Source: Micromonospora sp. RP3T
GTDB taxonomy: Bacteria > Actinomycetota > Actinomycetes > Mycobacteriales > Micromonosporaceae
Reading direction: 5' to 3'
Assembly: GCF_003027925.1 (NCBI RefSeq)
Contig: NZ_PYPS01000014.1
Coordinates: forward strand, 94,251 to 158,250
DNA length: 64,000 nucleotides
Below the pieces are notes generated by a model. That model made no database searches and had not been told where the DNA came from. It was given only the letters and a program-made list of their open reading frames with translations. Position numbers and translations under genes: made by a program. Within the stretch, counting starts at the first letter, position 1. Each line of letters starts with the position of its first letter. Positions 26,475 through 34,172 of this stretch are shown here, piece after piece.

Positions 26475-27113
26475 GATCGGTTCTCCTCCGCTGTGGTCAC
26501 GTGCTCGTGGTGTCGCTCCGGCCGGCTGGGGCTGCCGGGTGCTGAACCAGGTCATCACCCAGCCGGCCGCCGCGAACCCGAGCGCGGCCAGGCCGCCGAT
26601 CAGCAGCAGCCGCCACCCCGACTGGGTGAGCGCCCGGCCGCCCAGGTGACCGACGAGCGTGCCGTAGCCGGCCCAGCCGACGGCCGCCACCGCCTCGTAG
26701 CCCAGGAAGAGGCGGTACGGGTAGCGGCTGCGGCCGGCCGAGAAACAGGCCGCCATCCGGCCGCCGGGCACGAACCGGCAGAGCAGGATCACCAGCGGTC
26801 CGGGCTCGCGCAGCCGGCGGGTGGCCCGGGTGACGGCCCGCCGGGCCCGCCCCGGTGTCGCGTCCCGGGTCGCCCGTCGGGCCGGCGTGGTGCGGCCGAG
26901 CAGGTAGCAGGCCAGGTCACCGACGAAGACGCCGGCCGCGCCGACCGCGATGGTGAGCGGCAGGCTGAGTCCGCCGTACACGGTCAGCGCGCCGGTGGTG
27001 ATCATGACGATCTGGGTCGGCACCACCGGGACGAAGGCGTCGGCGACCAGCAGCGTCAACAGCAGCGCGTACGCCCACATGGGCGACGTGACGCCGGCGA
27101 TGAGGTCAGCCAT
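26277..27113 (-). CDS. DedA/SNARE-associated-type membrane protein with antitoxin-like tail
   Basis: 278 residues from ATG 27113. Residues 1-210 form a DedA-family membrane protein: FVPVVPTQIVMITTGALTVYGG, VGDLACYLLGR, then the signature LCRFVPGGRMAACFSAGRSRYPYRLF and two more helices. The frame has no stop after the last helix and runs into 65 residues (from MNDGTNWRDV) related to the truncated HTH gene downstream. That tail also has its own strong ribosome site, so it may also be made separately. DedA proteins act as lipid-carrier flippases or scramblases; the substrate here is unknown. Confidence 0.8.
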   Translation of the reverse strand: MADLIAGVTSPMWAYALLLTLLVADAFVPVVPTQIVMITTGALTVYGGLSLPLTIAVGAAGVFVGDLACYLLGRTTPARRATRDATPGRARRAVTRATRRLREPGPLVILLCRFVPGGRMAACFSAGRSRYPYRLFLGYEAVAAVGWAGYGTLVGHLGGRALTQSGWRLLLIGGLAALGFAAAGWVMTWFSTRQPQPAGATPRARDHSGGEPIMNDGTNWRDVGAQARRLDPTWNDPERVARRRQLRKQMLAAVDGPRPDRAGEEPDPPPSRTEASVD

Positions 27114-27357
27114 GACCGCCGCCGGGGATCGGGCGGGGCGGCGGATCCGAGCGCACCGGCGTACCGTTGACGGGACGCGGCACCGGTGCCGTCGGGTCCC
27201 CCGTTCCCGATGCCCGAGCCGCCGCGGGTCGCCGGCAGGTCCCGTGCCGGCGACCCGCACCCGGCCTCCGCTGTCGGGCCTGCGACAGCACGCCTCCCTG
27301 AGCGCCCGTCCTCGATACGATCTTGGGCCTCAGCAGCACTCGCGCACAGGAGGCTCC

Positions 27358-27636
27358 ATGGTTTCCACCCTGCTCCGGGGTGTGTTCGCTCTGACCCTGG
27401 CGATCGGCGGCGGCACGGCCGTCGCGGTCGCCCCGGCGGAGGCGGCGGCCAAGACATACAAGAACTGCACCGAGCTGAACAAGACCTACAAGCACGGCGT
27501 CGGCAAGAAGGGCGCGAAGGACAAGGTGCGCGGCACCACCAAGCCGGTCACCAACTTCACGGTGTCCACCACCGTCTACAACAAGAACACGAAGCTCGAC
27601 CGGGACAAGGACGGCGTGGCCTGCGAGAAGCGCTGA
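27358..27636 (+). CDS. Secreted excalibur-domain calcium-binding protein
   Basis: 92 residues. Signal peptide of about 30 residues (LLRGVFALTLAIGGGTAVAVAPAEAAA) with an AxA-type cleavage site, then a Lys/Thr-rich excalibur domain with KNCTELNKTYKHGVG and the calcium loop DRDKDGVACE. The domain is common at the C-termini of extracellular nucleases; here it stands alone. ATG 27358 has AGGAGG. Likely extracellular or wall-associated; no partner is evident. Confidence 0.88.
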   Translation: MVSTLLRGVFALTLAIGGGTAVAVAPAEAAAKTYKNCTELNKTYKHGVGKKGAKDKVRGTTKPVTNFTVSTTVYNKNTKLDRDKDGVACEKR

Positions 27637-27704
27637 CCCGCCACCGGCGGCGCGGCCTGGAAAAGCGGTCGCGCCGTCCGGTAGGCCGGCCGTACGGTCA
27701 TCGC

Positions 27705-27758
27705 ATGCGCAGCGCGGTGAGGACCACGACGCCGGGAGTTCCCGGCGCGCCGCACTGA
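27705..27758 (+). CDS. Thr-rich leader peptide of the auxiliary thrS
   Basis: An 18-codon frame encodes MRSAVRTTTPGVPGAPH. The three consecutive Thr codons (ACC ACG ACG, 27723-27731) are what an attenuation leader for threonyl-tRNA charging would need. TACGGT (27693-27698) ends six bases before the ATG, so the transcript may start at the ATG itself and be leaderless. The first hairpin of the leader begins right after the Thr codons. Confidence 0.6.
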   Translation: MRSAVRTTTPGVPGAPH

Positions 27759-27803
27759 CGTTTCCGTCGACGAGGCCCCGGGGCGATCCGCTCCGGGGCC
27801 TCG
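27730..27803 (+). promoter_or_regulatory. Candidate threonine-responsive transcription attenuator
   Basis: Hairpin 1 is CGCCGGGA (27730-27737), GT, TCCCGGCG (27740-27747), directly behind the Thr codons. Hairpin 2 is CGAGGCCCCGG (27771-27781) with CCGGGGCCTCG (27793-27803), an 11-bp perfect stem that would act as terminator. CCCGG in the right arm of hairpin 1 can pair with CCGGG in the left arm of hairpin 2, giving an antiterminator. A ribosome stalled at the Thr codons would block hairpin 1 and favour read-through into thrS 52 nt later. Mechanism inferred. Confidence 0.6.
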
Positions 27804-27855
27804 CGGCGTTCCGGGCCAGCTCGCCTCCGGGTCGTACCCGATCAAGGAGAGCGAC

Positions 27856-29073
27856 ATGATCGACCACCGTAGGCTCGGCCGGGACCTGGAACTGTTCGTC
27901 ACCGACCCGCTCGCGGGCGCCGGACTGCCGATCTGGCTGCCGGCCGGCGCCGCCGCCCGGCACGCCGTCGAGGAGTACGTGCGGGAGCTGGAACGCCGGG
28001 CCGGCTACCGGCACGTCTACTCGCCGCCGCTGGGCCGGCGGGAGCTGTTCGAACGGTCCGGGCACCTGGGCTGGTTCGCCGACGACATGTTCCCGCCGAT
28101 GCGGCTGAGCGCCGATGACGAGTTCGTGCTGCGCCCGGCGCTCTGCCCGCACCACGCGCTGGTGTTCCGCGCCCGCGGCCGGTCCTACCGGGAGCTGCCG
28201 CTGCGCGTCGCCGAGCTGGGCGGAATGTACCGCGCGGAGCGCTCCGGCGTGCTCGGCGGGCTGTCCCGGGTGCGCGCCATCTCGCTCAACGACGCGCACA
28301 ACTTCTGCGCGCTGGAGCAGGTCGGCGACGAGATCCGGGAGATCCTGCGGCTGATCGGCGAGGCGCACGCCGCGCTCGGCGTCCGGCCGGCCGGGTTCCG
28401 CCTGTCGCTGCGCGGGCCGGGGCAACGGTACGTCGGTGACGACGCCGGTTGGGCGCGGGCCGAGGAGCTGCTCCGCGCCGCGCTCGACGGGGTGGACGCC
28501 GTCGAGGCCCCCGGCGAGGCCGCGTTCTACGGTCCGAAGATCGACATCCAGATCGTGGACGCGGCCGGCCGGGAGTCGACCATCTCCACCGTGCAGCTCG
28601 ACTTCGACAAGCCGGAGCGGTTCGACCTGTCGTACACCGACTCGGACGGGCGGCGGAAGCGGCCGGTGATGGTGCACCGGAGCCTCGTCGGCAGCATGGA
28701 GCGGCTGTTCGCGTACCTGATCGAGGTGCACCAGGGCGCGTTCCCGGCCTGGTACGCCCCGGTGCAGTTGCTCCTGCTCCCGGTCGACGACGCGCAGGCC
28801 GACGCGGCCGGTCGGCTGGCCCGGGAGGCGGAGGCGGCCGGCCTGCGGGTCGAGGTCGACGCCGGCGGCTCGCTCGGCGCGCGCATCCGGGACGCGTCCC
28901 GCCGGCGCGTCCCGTACGTCGGGGTGGTCGGCGCCCGGGAGGCGGCCGACGGTGCGGTGTCGCTGCGCCTGCGCGACGGGCGCGGGTTGGCCCCGATGCC
29001 CGCCGCGGACGCGTTGGCCCTCATCGGCGCCGTGGTCGCGAGCCGATCGGCCGGCCTGCTCCCGCCGGCCTGA
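27856..29073 (+). CDS. Auxiliary threonyl-tRNA synthetase lacking TGS and editing domains
   Basis: 405 residues: only the class II catalytic core (1-295) and the anticodon-binding domain (300-405). The zinc ligands are Cys97, His148 and His274. Their spacing of 51 and 126 equals that of E. coli Cys334, His385 and His511. Motif 2 has MYRAERSGVLGGLSRVRA and motif 3 HRSLVGSMERLFAYLIE, so the core looks active. The normal housekeeping ThrRS is about 650 residues with N-terminal TGS and editing domains. Short second copies in other producers give resistance to borrelidin or obafluorin. Expression seems to be controlled by the Thr attenuator just upstream. Convergent with the ABC exporter genes. 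Confidence 0.88.
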   Translation: MIDHRRLGRDLELFVTDPLAGAGLPIWLPAGAAARHAVEEYVRELERRAGYRHVYSPPLGRRELFERSGHLGWFADDMFPPMRLSADDEFVLRPALCPHHALVFRARGRSYRELPLRVAELGGMYRAERSGVLGGLSRVRAISLNDAHNFCALEQVGDEIREILRLIGEAHAALGVRPAGFRLSLRGPGQRYVGDDAGWARAEELLRAALDGVDAVEAPGEAAFYGPKIDIQIVDAAGRESTISTVQLDFDKPERFDLSYTDSDGRRKRPVMVHRSLVGSMERLFAYLIEVHQGAFPAWYAPVQLLLLPVDDAQADAAGRLAREAEAAGLRVEVDAGGSLGARIRDASRRRVPYVGVVGAREAADGAVSLRLRDGRGLAPMPAADALALIGAVVASRSAGLLPPA

Positions 29074-29080
29074 CCCGGCC

Positions 29081-29117
29081 GCGCCGCCCGGGTGACGGGC
29101 CGTCACCCGGGCGGCGC
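29081..29117. terminator. Strong bidirectional terminator
   Basis: GCGCCGCCCGGGTGAC (29081-29096) and its exact complement (29102-29117) form a 16-bp perfect stem with a GGGCC loop. It sits between the convergent auxiliary thrS and ABC exporter genes, 8 nt and 31 nt from their stops. Confidence 0.85.
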
Positions 29118-29147
29118 GCGGTGTCCGGGCTGTCGCCGGGTCCACTG

Positions 29148-31271
29148 TCAGTTCCCGGCCGGCGCGCCGGCCGGACGCATCCCGGCCGCCGGGCCGGCGG
29201 GCGCCGGCGCGGGCACCTCGTCGGAGATGACCGCGCCGGTGAACTGCGCCCGGTAGAGCCGGGCGTACGCGCCGTCGGCGGCCACGAGCTGGTCGTGGGT
29301 GCCCTGCTCGACGATCCGGCCCTGCTCCATCATCAGGATCAGGTCGGCGTCGCGGATGGTGGACAGCCGGTGCGCGATGACGAAGCTGGTCCGGTCGGAA
29401 CGCAGCGCCGCCATGGCGCGTTGGAGCAGCACCTCGGTACGGGTGTCCACCGAGCTGGTGGCCTCGTCCAGGATCAGCAGCGACGGCTCGGCCAGGAACG
29501 CCCGCGCGATGGTGACGAGCTGCTTCTCGCCCGCGCTGACGTTGCTGCCCTCCTCGTCGATCACGGTGTCGTAGCCGTCCGGCAGGCTGCGCACGAACCG
29601 GTCCACGAACGTGGCCCGGGCCGCGGCCAGGATCTCCTCCTCGGTGGCGTCCGGCCGCCCGTAGGCGATGTTGTCCCGGATGGTGCCGCCGAAGAGCCAG
29701 GTGTCCTGGAGCACCATGCCGATCCGGCCACGCAGGTCGTCCCGGCGCATGGTGCTGATGTCCACGCCGTCCAGCGTGATCCGCCCGGCGTCCAGCTCGT
29801 AGAAGCGCATCACCAGGTTGACCAGGGTGGTCTTGCCGGCACCGGTGGGACCGACGATGGCGACCGTGTGCCCCGGCTCGGCGACCAGGGAGAGGTCGTC
29901 GATCAGCGGCTTCTCCGGGTCGTACCGGAACGAGACGTGCTCGAACTCGACCCGGCCGTGCGGGTCGGCGACCCGGGCCGGCTCGCCCGGGTCGCGGGTC
30001 TGCTCGTCGGCGTCCAGCACCGCGAAGACCCGCTCGGCCGAGGCCACCCCGGACTGGAGCAGGTTGGCCATCGACGCGACCTGGGTGAGTGGCTGGGTGA
30101 ACTGCCGCGAGTACTGGATGAACGCCTGCACGTCGCCGAGGCTCATCGCGCCGGAGGCCACCCGCAGGCCGCCGACCACCGCGATCGCGACGTAGCTGAG
30201 GTTCCCGATGAAGAACATCGCCGGCATGATGATCCCGGAAACGAACTGCGCGCCGAAGCTGGCGGCGAACAGCTCGTCGTTCTTGGTCCGGAAGGCGGCC
30301 TCGACCTCCTTCTGCCGACCGAACACCTTGACCAGCTCGTGCCCGGTGTACGCCTCCTCGATCTGCGCGTTCAGCTCACCGGTGTGGGTCCACTGGGCGA
30401 TGAACTTGCGCTGCGACCGCTTGGCGATCTGGCCGGTGACGATCACCGACAGCGGGATCGCGACCAGGGCCACCGACGCCAGCAGCGGCGAGATCCAGAA
30501 CATCATCCCGAGTACGCCGACGACGGTGAGCAGCGAGGTGAGCAACTGGCTCAGCGTCTGCTGGAGCGTCTGCGAGATGTTGTCGATGTCGTTGGTGACC
30601 CGGCTGAGCAACTCGCCACGCGGCTGCTTGTCGAAGTAGGGCAGCGGCAGCCGGTTGAGCTTGTCCTCCACATCGGCGCGCAGGCGCAGCACGGTGCGTT
30701 GCACCACCCCGTTGAGCACCCAGCCTTGCGCCCACATCAGGATGCTGGCGACCACGTAGAGCGCGACCGCGAACGCCAGCACCCGGCCCAGTCGGGGAAA
30801 GTCGATGCCGGCGCCGGGCACCACGTCCATCCGGGCCAGCATGTCGGCGAAGTTCCCGTTGCCCGAGGCCCGGGCCGCGGCCACCGCCGCCTCGGTGCTG
30901 GTGCCGGGCGGCAGTTGCCGACCGATCACCCCGTTGAAGATGATGTCGGTGGCGTGGCCGAGCACCTTCGGCCCGACCACGCTGAGCCCGACGCTGGCCA
31001 GCGCCAGGGCCAGCACCCCGGCGAGCGGGAGCCGGTGCGGCCGGAGCCGCCTCAGCAGCCGGCGCGCGGACGGGCCGAACCGCATCGCCTTCTCGGCCGG
31101 CATGCCCATGCTCATGTGCGGCGGGCCGCCTGGCCGTCGCCCAGCCGCCGGCAGCCGCTTCGGCTCGCCCCCCTGCTGCTGGGGTAGGGCGGTCGTGCTC
31201 TTCTTCCCGCTCATGCTGTGCCGGTTGGGCATGCCCTCACGGCCCTCGCTGCGCTCGGTGCGTTCGCTCAT
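29148..31271 (-). CDS. Heterodimeric ABC exporter, subunit with canonical Walker B
   Basis: 707 residues. An unusual 75-residue polar, basic leader precedes six membrane helices and the ATPase, which has Walker A GPTGAGKTT, Walker B LLILDEATSSVD with the catalytic Glu, and a deviant signature VSAGEKQL instead of LSGGQ. Its partner has a good signature but Asp in place of the catalytic Glu. Together they make one working and one degenerate ATP site, as in TM287/288-type exporters. ATGA overlap with the upstream subunit. Likely exports a drug or a natural product; control by the MarR protein first in the operon. Confidence 0.92.
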   Translation of the reverse strand: MSERTERSEGREGMPNRHSMSGKKSTTALPQQQGGEPKRLPAAGRRPGGPPHMSMGMPAEKAMRFGPSARRLLRRLRPHRLPLAGVLALALASVGLSVVGPKVLGHATDIIFNGVIGRQLPPGTSTEAAVAAARASGNGNFADMLARMDVVPGAGIDFPRLGRVLAFAVALYVVASILMWAQGWVLNGVVQRTVLRLRADVEDKLNRLPLPYFDKQPRGELLSRVTNDIDNISQTLQQTLSQLLTSLLTVVGVLGMMFWISPLLASVALVAIPLSVIVTGQIAKRSQRKFIAQWTHTGELNAQIEEAYTGHELVKVFGRQKEVEAAFRTKNDELFAASFGAQFVSGIIMPAMFFIGNLSYVAIAVVGGLRVASGAMSLGDVQAFIQYSRQFTQPLTQVASMANLLQSGVASAERVFAVLDADEQTRDPGEPARVADPHGRVEFEHVSFRYDPEKPLIDDLSLVAEPGHTVAIVGPTGAGKTTLVNLVMRFYELDAGRITLDGVDISTMRRDDLRGRIGMVLQDTWLFGGTIRDNIAYGRPDATEEEILAAARATFVDRFVRSLPDGYDTVIDEEGSNVSAGEKQLVTIARAFLAEPSLLILDEATSSVDTRTEVLLQRAMAALRSDRTSFVIAHRLSTIRDADLILMMEQGRIVEQGTHDQLVAADGAYARLYRAQFTGAVISDEVPAPAPAGPAAGMRPAGAPAGN

Positions 31272-33001
31272 GCCGGCACCCCCGCGGTCTGCTGGGACGC
31301 CACGATCTCGGCGTACGTCGGGCAGTTCTCCAGCAGTTCCTCGTGTCGTCCCATGCCGACGACACCCCCGTCCTCGAGCACGATGATCTGGTCGGCGTCG
31401 ACGATCGTGGAGACCCGCTGGGCCACGATCACCACCGCCGCGTCCGCGGTGACCGGCTTGAGGGCGGCCCGCAGCCGGGCGTCCGTGCCGAGGTCGAGCG
31501 CGGAGAAGGAGTCGTCGAAGAGGTAGATCTCCGGTTTGCGGACCAGCGCGCGGGCGATCGCCAGGCGTTGCCGCTGGCCGCCGGAGACGTTCGTGCCACC
31601 CTGCGCGATCGGCGCGTCCAGCCCGCCCGGCATGTCTTCGACGAAGTCGCGCGCCTGGGCGATCTCCAGCGCTGTCCACAGGTCGGCGTCGGTGGCCGCC
31701 GGGTTGCCGTAGCGCAGGTTGCTCGCCACCGTGCCGGTGAACAGGTACGGCCGTTGCGGCACCAGCCCGATCCGGCGCCACAGCTCGTCCGGGGCCAGCT
31801 CGCGGACGTCCACGCCGTCGACGAGTACCGCGCCGGCGGTGGGGTCGACCAGCCGGGGGATCAGCGTCAGCAGCGTGGTCTTGCCGGCGCCGGTGGACCC
31901 GATGATCGCCGTGGTCCGGCCCGGCCGGGCCCGGAACGAGATGTCGTGCAGCACCGGCGCGGTGGCGCCCGGGTACTGGAAGCCGGCACCGCGCAGTTCC
32001 AGCTCACCGCGGCTGGAGACCTCAGTCACCGGGTCCGGCGACGGTACCACCGACGAGTCGGTGTCCAGCACCTCCTGGATGCGTTCGGCGCAGACCGCGG
32101 CGCGGGGCACCATCATCAGCATGAAGGTGGCCATCATGACCGCCATCAAGATCTGCATCAGGTAGGCCAGGAACGCGGTGAGCGCGCCGATCTGGATCTC
32201 ACCGGAGTCGACCCGGGCCGCGCCGAACCAGAGCACCGCGACGCTGGAGACATTGAGCACCAGCATCACGATCGGGAAGATCAGCGCCTGGAGTCGGCCG
32301 ATGCGCAGCGCGGTCGCGGTCAGTTCGGTGTTTGCCACCGCGAAGCGGTCGGTCTCGTACGGCTCGCGGACGAAGGCCCGGACCACCCGGATGCCGGTGA
32401 TCTGCTCGCGCAGCACCCGGTTGACGGTGTCGATCCGGGTCTGCATGAGCCGGAAGCCGGGCACCATCCGGCGGATGATCAGGCCCAGCGCGACGGCCAG
32501 CACCGGCACGCAGACCAGCATCAGCCAGGAGAGCCCGACGTCCTCGCGCAGCGCCATCACCACGCCGCCGATGCTCATGATGGGTGCGGCCACCAGCATG
32601 GTGCAGCTCAGCAGCACCAGCATCTGCACCTGCTGGACGTCGTTGGTGTTGCGGGTGATCAGCGACGGCGCGCCGAACCGGGCGACCTCGCGGGCGGAGA
32701 AGCGGTTGACGTGGCCGAAGATGGCGCCGCGGACGTCCCGCCCGAAGCCCATCGCGGTGCGGGCGCCGAGGTAGACGGCGGCGATCGAGCAGGCGATCTG
32801 GAGCAGGCTGACCACCAGCATCCACCCGCCGGTACGCAGGATCTGGTCGGTGTCGCCGCGCGCGACGCCCCGGTCGATGATGTCGGCGTTCAGGCTGGGC
32901 AGGTAGAGCGAGGCCATGGTGCCGACGAACTGGAGCGCCACCACGGCGGCCAGTGGTCGTCGGTACGGGCGTAGGTGCGTCTGGAGCAGGCGGATCAGCA
33001 C
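31268..33001 (-). CDS. Heterodimeric ABC exporter, subunit with degenerate Walker B
   Basis: 577 residues: six membrane helices, then Walker A GSTGAGKTT, signature VSGGQRQRLAIARAL and Walker B IYLFDDSFSALD, where Asp stands in for the catalytic Glu. This is the usual mark of the non-catalytic site in heterodimeric exporters. GTG 33001 overlaps the marR stop by seven bases and its own stop overlaps the next start by four, so three genes are translationally linked. Confidence 0.93.
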   Translation of the reverse strand: MLIRLLQTHLRPYRRPLAAVVALQFVGTMASLYLPSLNADIIDRGVARGDTDQILRTGGWMLVVSLLQIACSIAAVYLGARTAMGFGRDVRGAIFGHVNRFSAREVARFGAPSLITRNTNDVQQVQMLVLLSCTMLVAAPIMSIGGVVMALREDVGLSWLMLVCVPVLAVALGLIIRRMVPGFRLMQTRIDTVNRVLREQITGIRVVRAFVREPYETDRFAVANTELTATALRIGRLQALIFPIVMLVLNVSSVAVLWFGAARVDSGEIQIGALTAFLAYLMQILMAVMMATFMLMMVPRAAVCAERIQEVLDTDSSVVPSPDPVTEVSSRGELELRGAGFQYPGATAPVLHDISFRARPGRTTAIIGSTGAGKTTLLTLIPRLVDPTAGAVLVDGVDVRELAPDELWRRIGLVPQRPYLFTGTVASNLRYGNPAATDADLWTALEIAQARDFVEDMPGGLDAPIAQGGTNVSGGQRQRLAIARALVRKPEIYLFDDSFSALDLGTDARLRAALKPVTADAAVVIVAQRVSTIVDADQIIVLEDGGVVGMGRHEELLENCPTYAEIVASQQTAGVPA

Positions 33002-33516
33002 GGATGTCTCCCCGTTGGCGACTCGGTGTCGGACTCGCTGTCCCGGTTCAACCGACGGAGGTCCCCGTCGGACATGCCGGTGATGATTTCGGTCAGGAAT
33101 TCGCGGATGATCGCGCGCTTGGCCGGGTCCGCGTCGACCGACGTCAGTGGGCGGTCGCTGTGGATCATGTCGATGATGGCGCGGGCGTGCTCGTGCCCCT
33201 TGTCGGTGAGCGTGAGCCGGACGGTCCGTCGGTCCTCGGGGCCGCGTTGCCGGCTGACGAAGCCGTCCCGCTCCAGCGTGTCGACGATGCCGGTGAGCGT
33301 CGCCGGTCGGACGAAGCACAGCTCGGCCATCTCCCGGTGGGTGGCCTCGCCGGAGCGCAGCAGGATCATCAGCACGCGCATGCCGGCGGAGGTGAGGCCG
33401 TGGTGTTCGGCCAGGTAGCGCCCCCAGTGCTGCTCGACGACGTGGCCGGCGATGGAGATGAGCCGGCCGAGCGGCGCGTGCTGCAACGCGTCGGGGAAGC
33501 GGACGAGCGGTCCCAT
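32995..33516 (-). CDS. MarR-family regulator of the ABC exporter operon
   Basis: 173 residues from ATG 33516. Winged helix with LTSAGMRVLMILLRSGEATHREMAEL, recognition helix FVRPATLTGIVDTLERDGFV and wing RGPEDRRTVRLTLTDKG. It is the first gene of the operon with both ABC genes, so it most likely represses its own transporter and responds to the exported compound. CTGAG-N6-CTCAG at 33567-33582, just upstream, is a possible operator. An in-frame TTG at 33558 is a less likely start. Confidence 0.88.
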   Translation of the reverse strand: MGPLVRFPDALQHAPLGRLISIAGHVVEQHWGRYLAEHHGLTSAGMRVLMILLRSGEATHREMAELCFVRPATLTGIVDTLERDGFVSRQRGPEDRRTVRLTLTDKGHEHARAIIDMIHSDRPLTSVDADPAKRAIIREFLTEIITGMSDGDLRRLNRDSESDTESPTGRHPC

Positions 33517-33578
33517 GTTCACGGCCGTCAGATTAGCGCCCGAATCATCAGGCCCCAAACTAATTACTGAGAATCGCC

Positions 33579-34115
33579 TCAGTCGCGTACGTCACGGGGT
33601 GGCCGGGGCGGGCCCGGCTCGTCCGGTGCGGTGGCGACGTAGTCGCGCATCACGTCCGCGACCTCGCGCAGGAACGCCGCGGTGGCCTCGGCCTGCTCCG
33701 GGGTGAGCCGGGCGACCGCCCGGTCCACGCCGACCAGCATCGGGCGCAGCGCCTCCAGCACCTCGCCGACCGCGTGTTCGGTCACCTGGAGGCTCAGCCG
33801 CCGGCGGTCGTACGGGTGCGGGGCGCGGGCGACGTGCCCGGCCCGGACCAGTCGGTCGACCAGCGTGGTGGCGGACGCGGACCGGATGCCGAGCCGGTTG
33901 CCCAATTCGACCGGGCCCAGCGGCTCGGGGCTGGAGATCAGGTGGTCGATGGCCGCGGCGTCGGTCGCGCCGATGCCGAGGCGGCGGGCCAGCGCGGCCC
34001 GGGTGTCCCCGGCGACCCGCAGCATCTCGCGCAGGGCGCGGGCCGCTTCACTGCTCGGCGGCGGCCCGGTGGGCCCGGCCGGTCCGGTCTCCCCGGTTGA
34101 CGGCACCCCCTCCAT
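33579..34115 (-). CDS. MarR-family regulator divergent from an MFS exporter
   Basis: 178 residues. Pro/Gly-rich N-terminus, then IGATDAAAIDHLISSPEPLGPVELG, recognition helix IRSASATTLVDRLVRAGHV and wing HPYDRRRLSLQVTEHA. Divergent from a DHA2-type MFS gene across 57 bp that contain a perfect palindrome AGCTAGA-AAA-TCTAGCT. The arrangement is typical of a drug-inducible repressor and efflux pump. It ends 63 nt upstream of the other marR gene on the same strand. Confidence 0.88.
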   Translation of the reverse strand: MEGVPSTGETGPAGPTGPPPSSEAARALREMLRVAGDTRAALARRLGIGATDAAAIDHLISSPEPLGPVELGNRLGIRSASATTLVDRLVRAGHVARAPHPYDRRRLSLQVTEHAVGEVLEALRPMLVGVDRAVARLTPEQAEATAAFLREVADVMRDYVATAPDEPGPPRPPRDVRD

Positions 34116-34123
34116 GGGTTAAA

Positions 34124-34155
34124 GCTAGCATCTCGGGTAGCTAGAAAATCTAGCT
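34124..34155. promoter_or_regulatory. MarR operator between marR and MFS gene
   Basis: AGCTAGA-AAA-TCTAGCT (34139-34155) is a perfect 17-bp inverted repeat. A partial copy, GCTAGC, lies at 34124-34129. The sites fill the short divergent promoter region and stand out as AT-rich in this genome. They fit binding of the adjacent MarR protein to both promoters. Confidence 0.75.
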
Positions 34156-34172
34156 AAAGGGGGAGGGGCGCC

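Noticed and set aside
28449..31187. A 912-codon plus-strand frame over thrS and the ABC gene
   Set aside because: It is a shadow of real genes on both strands and crosses the strong terminator at 29081-29117.
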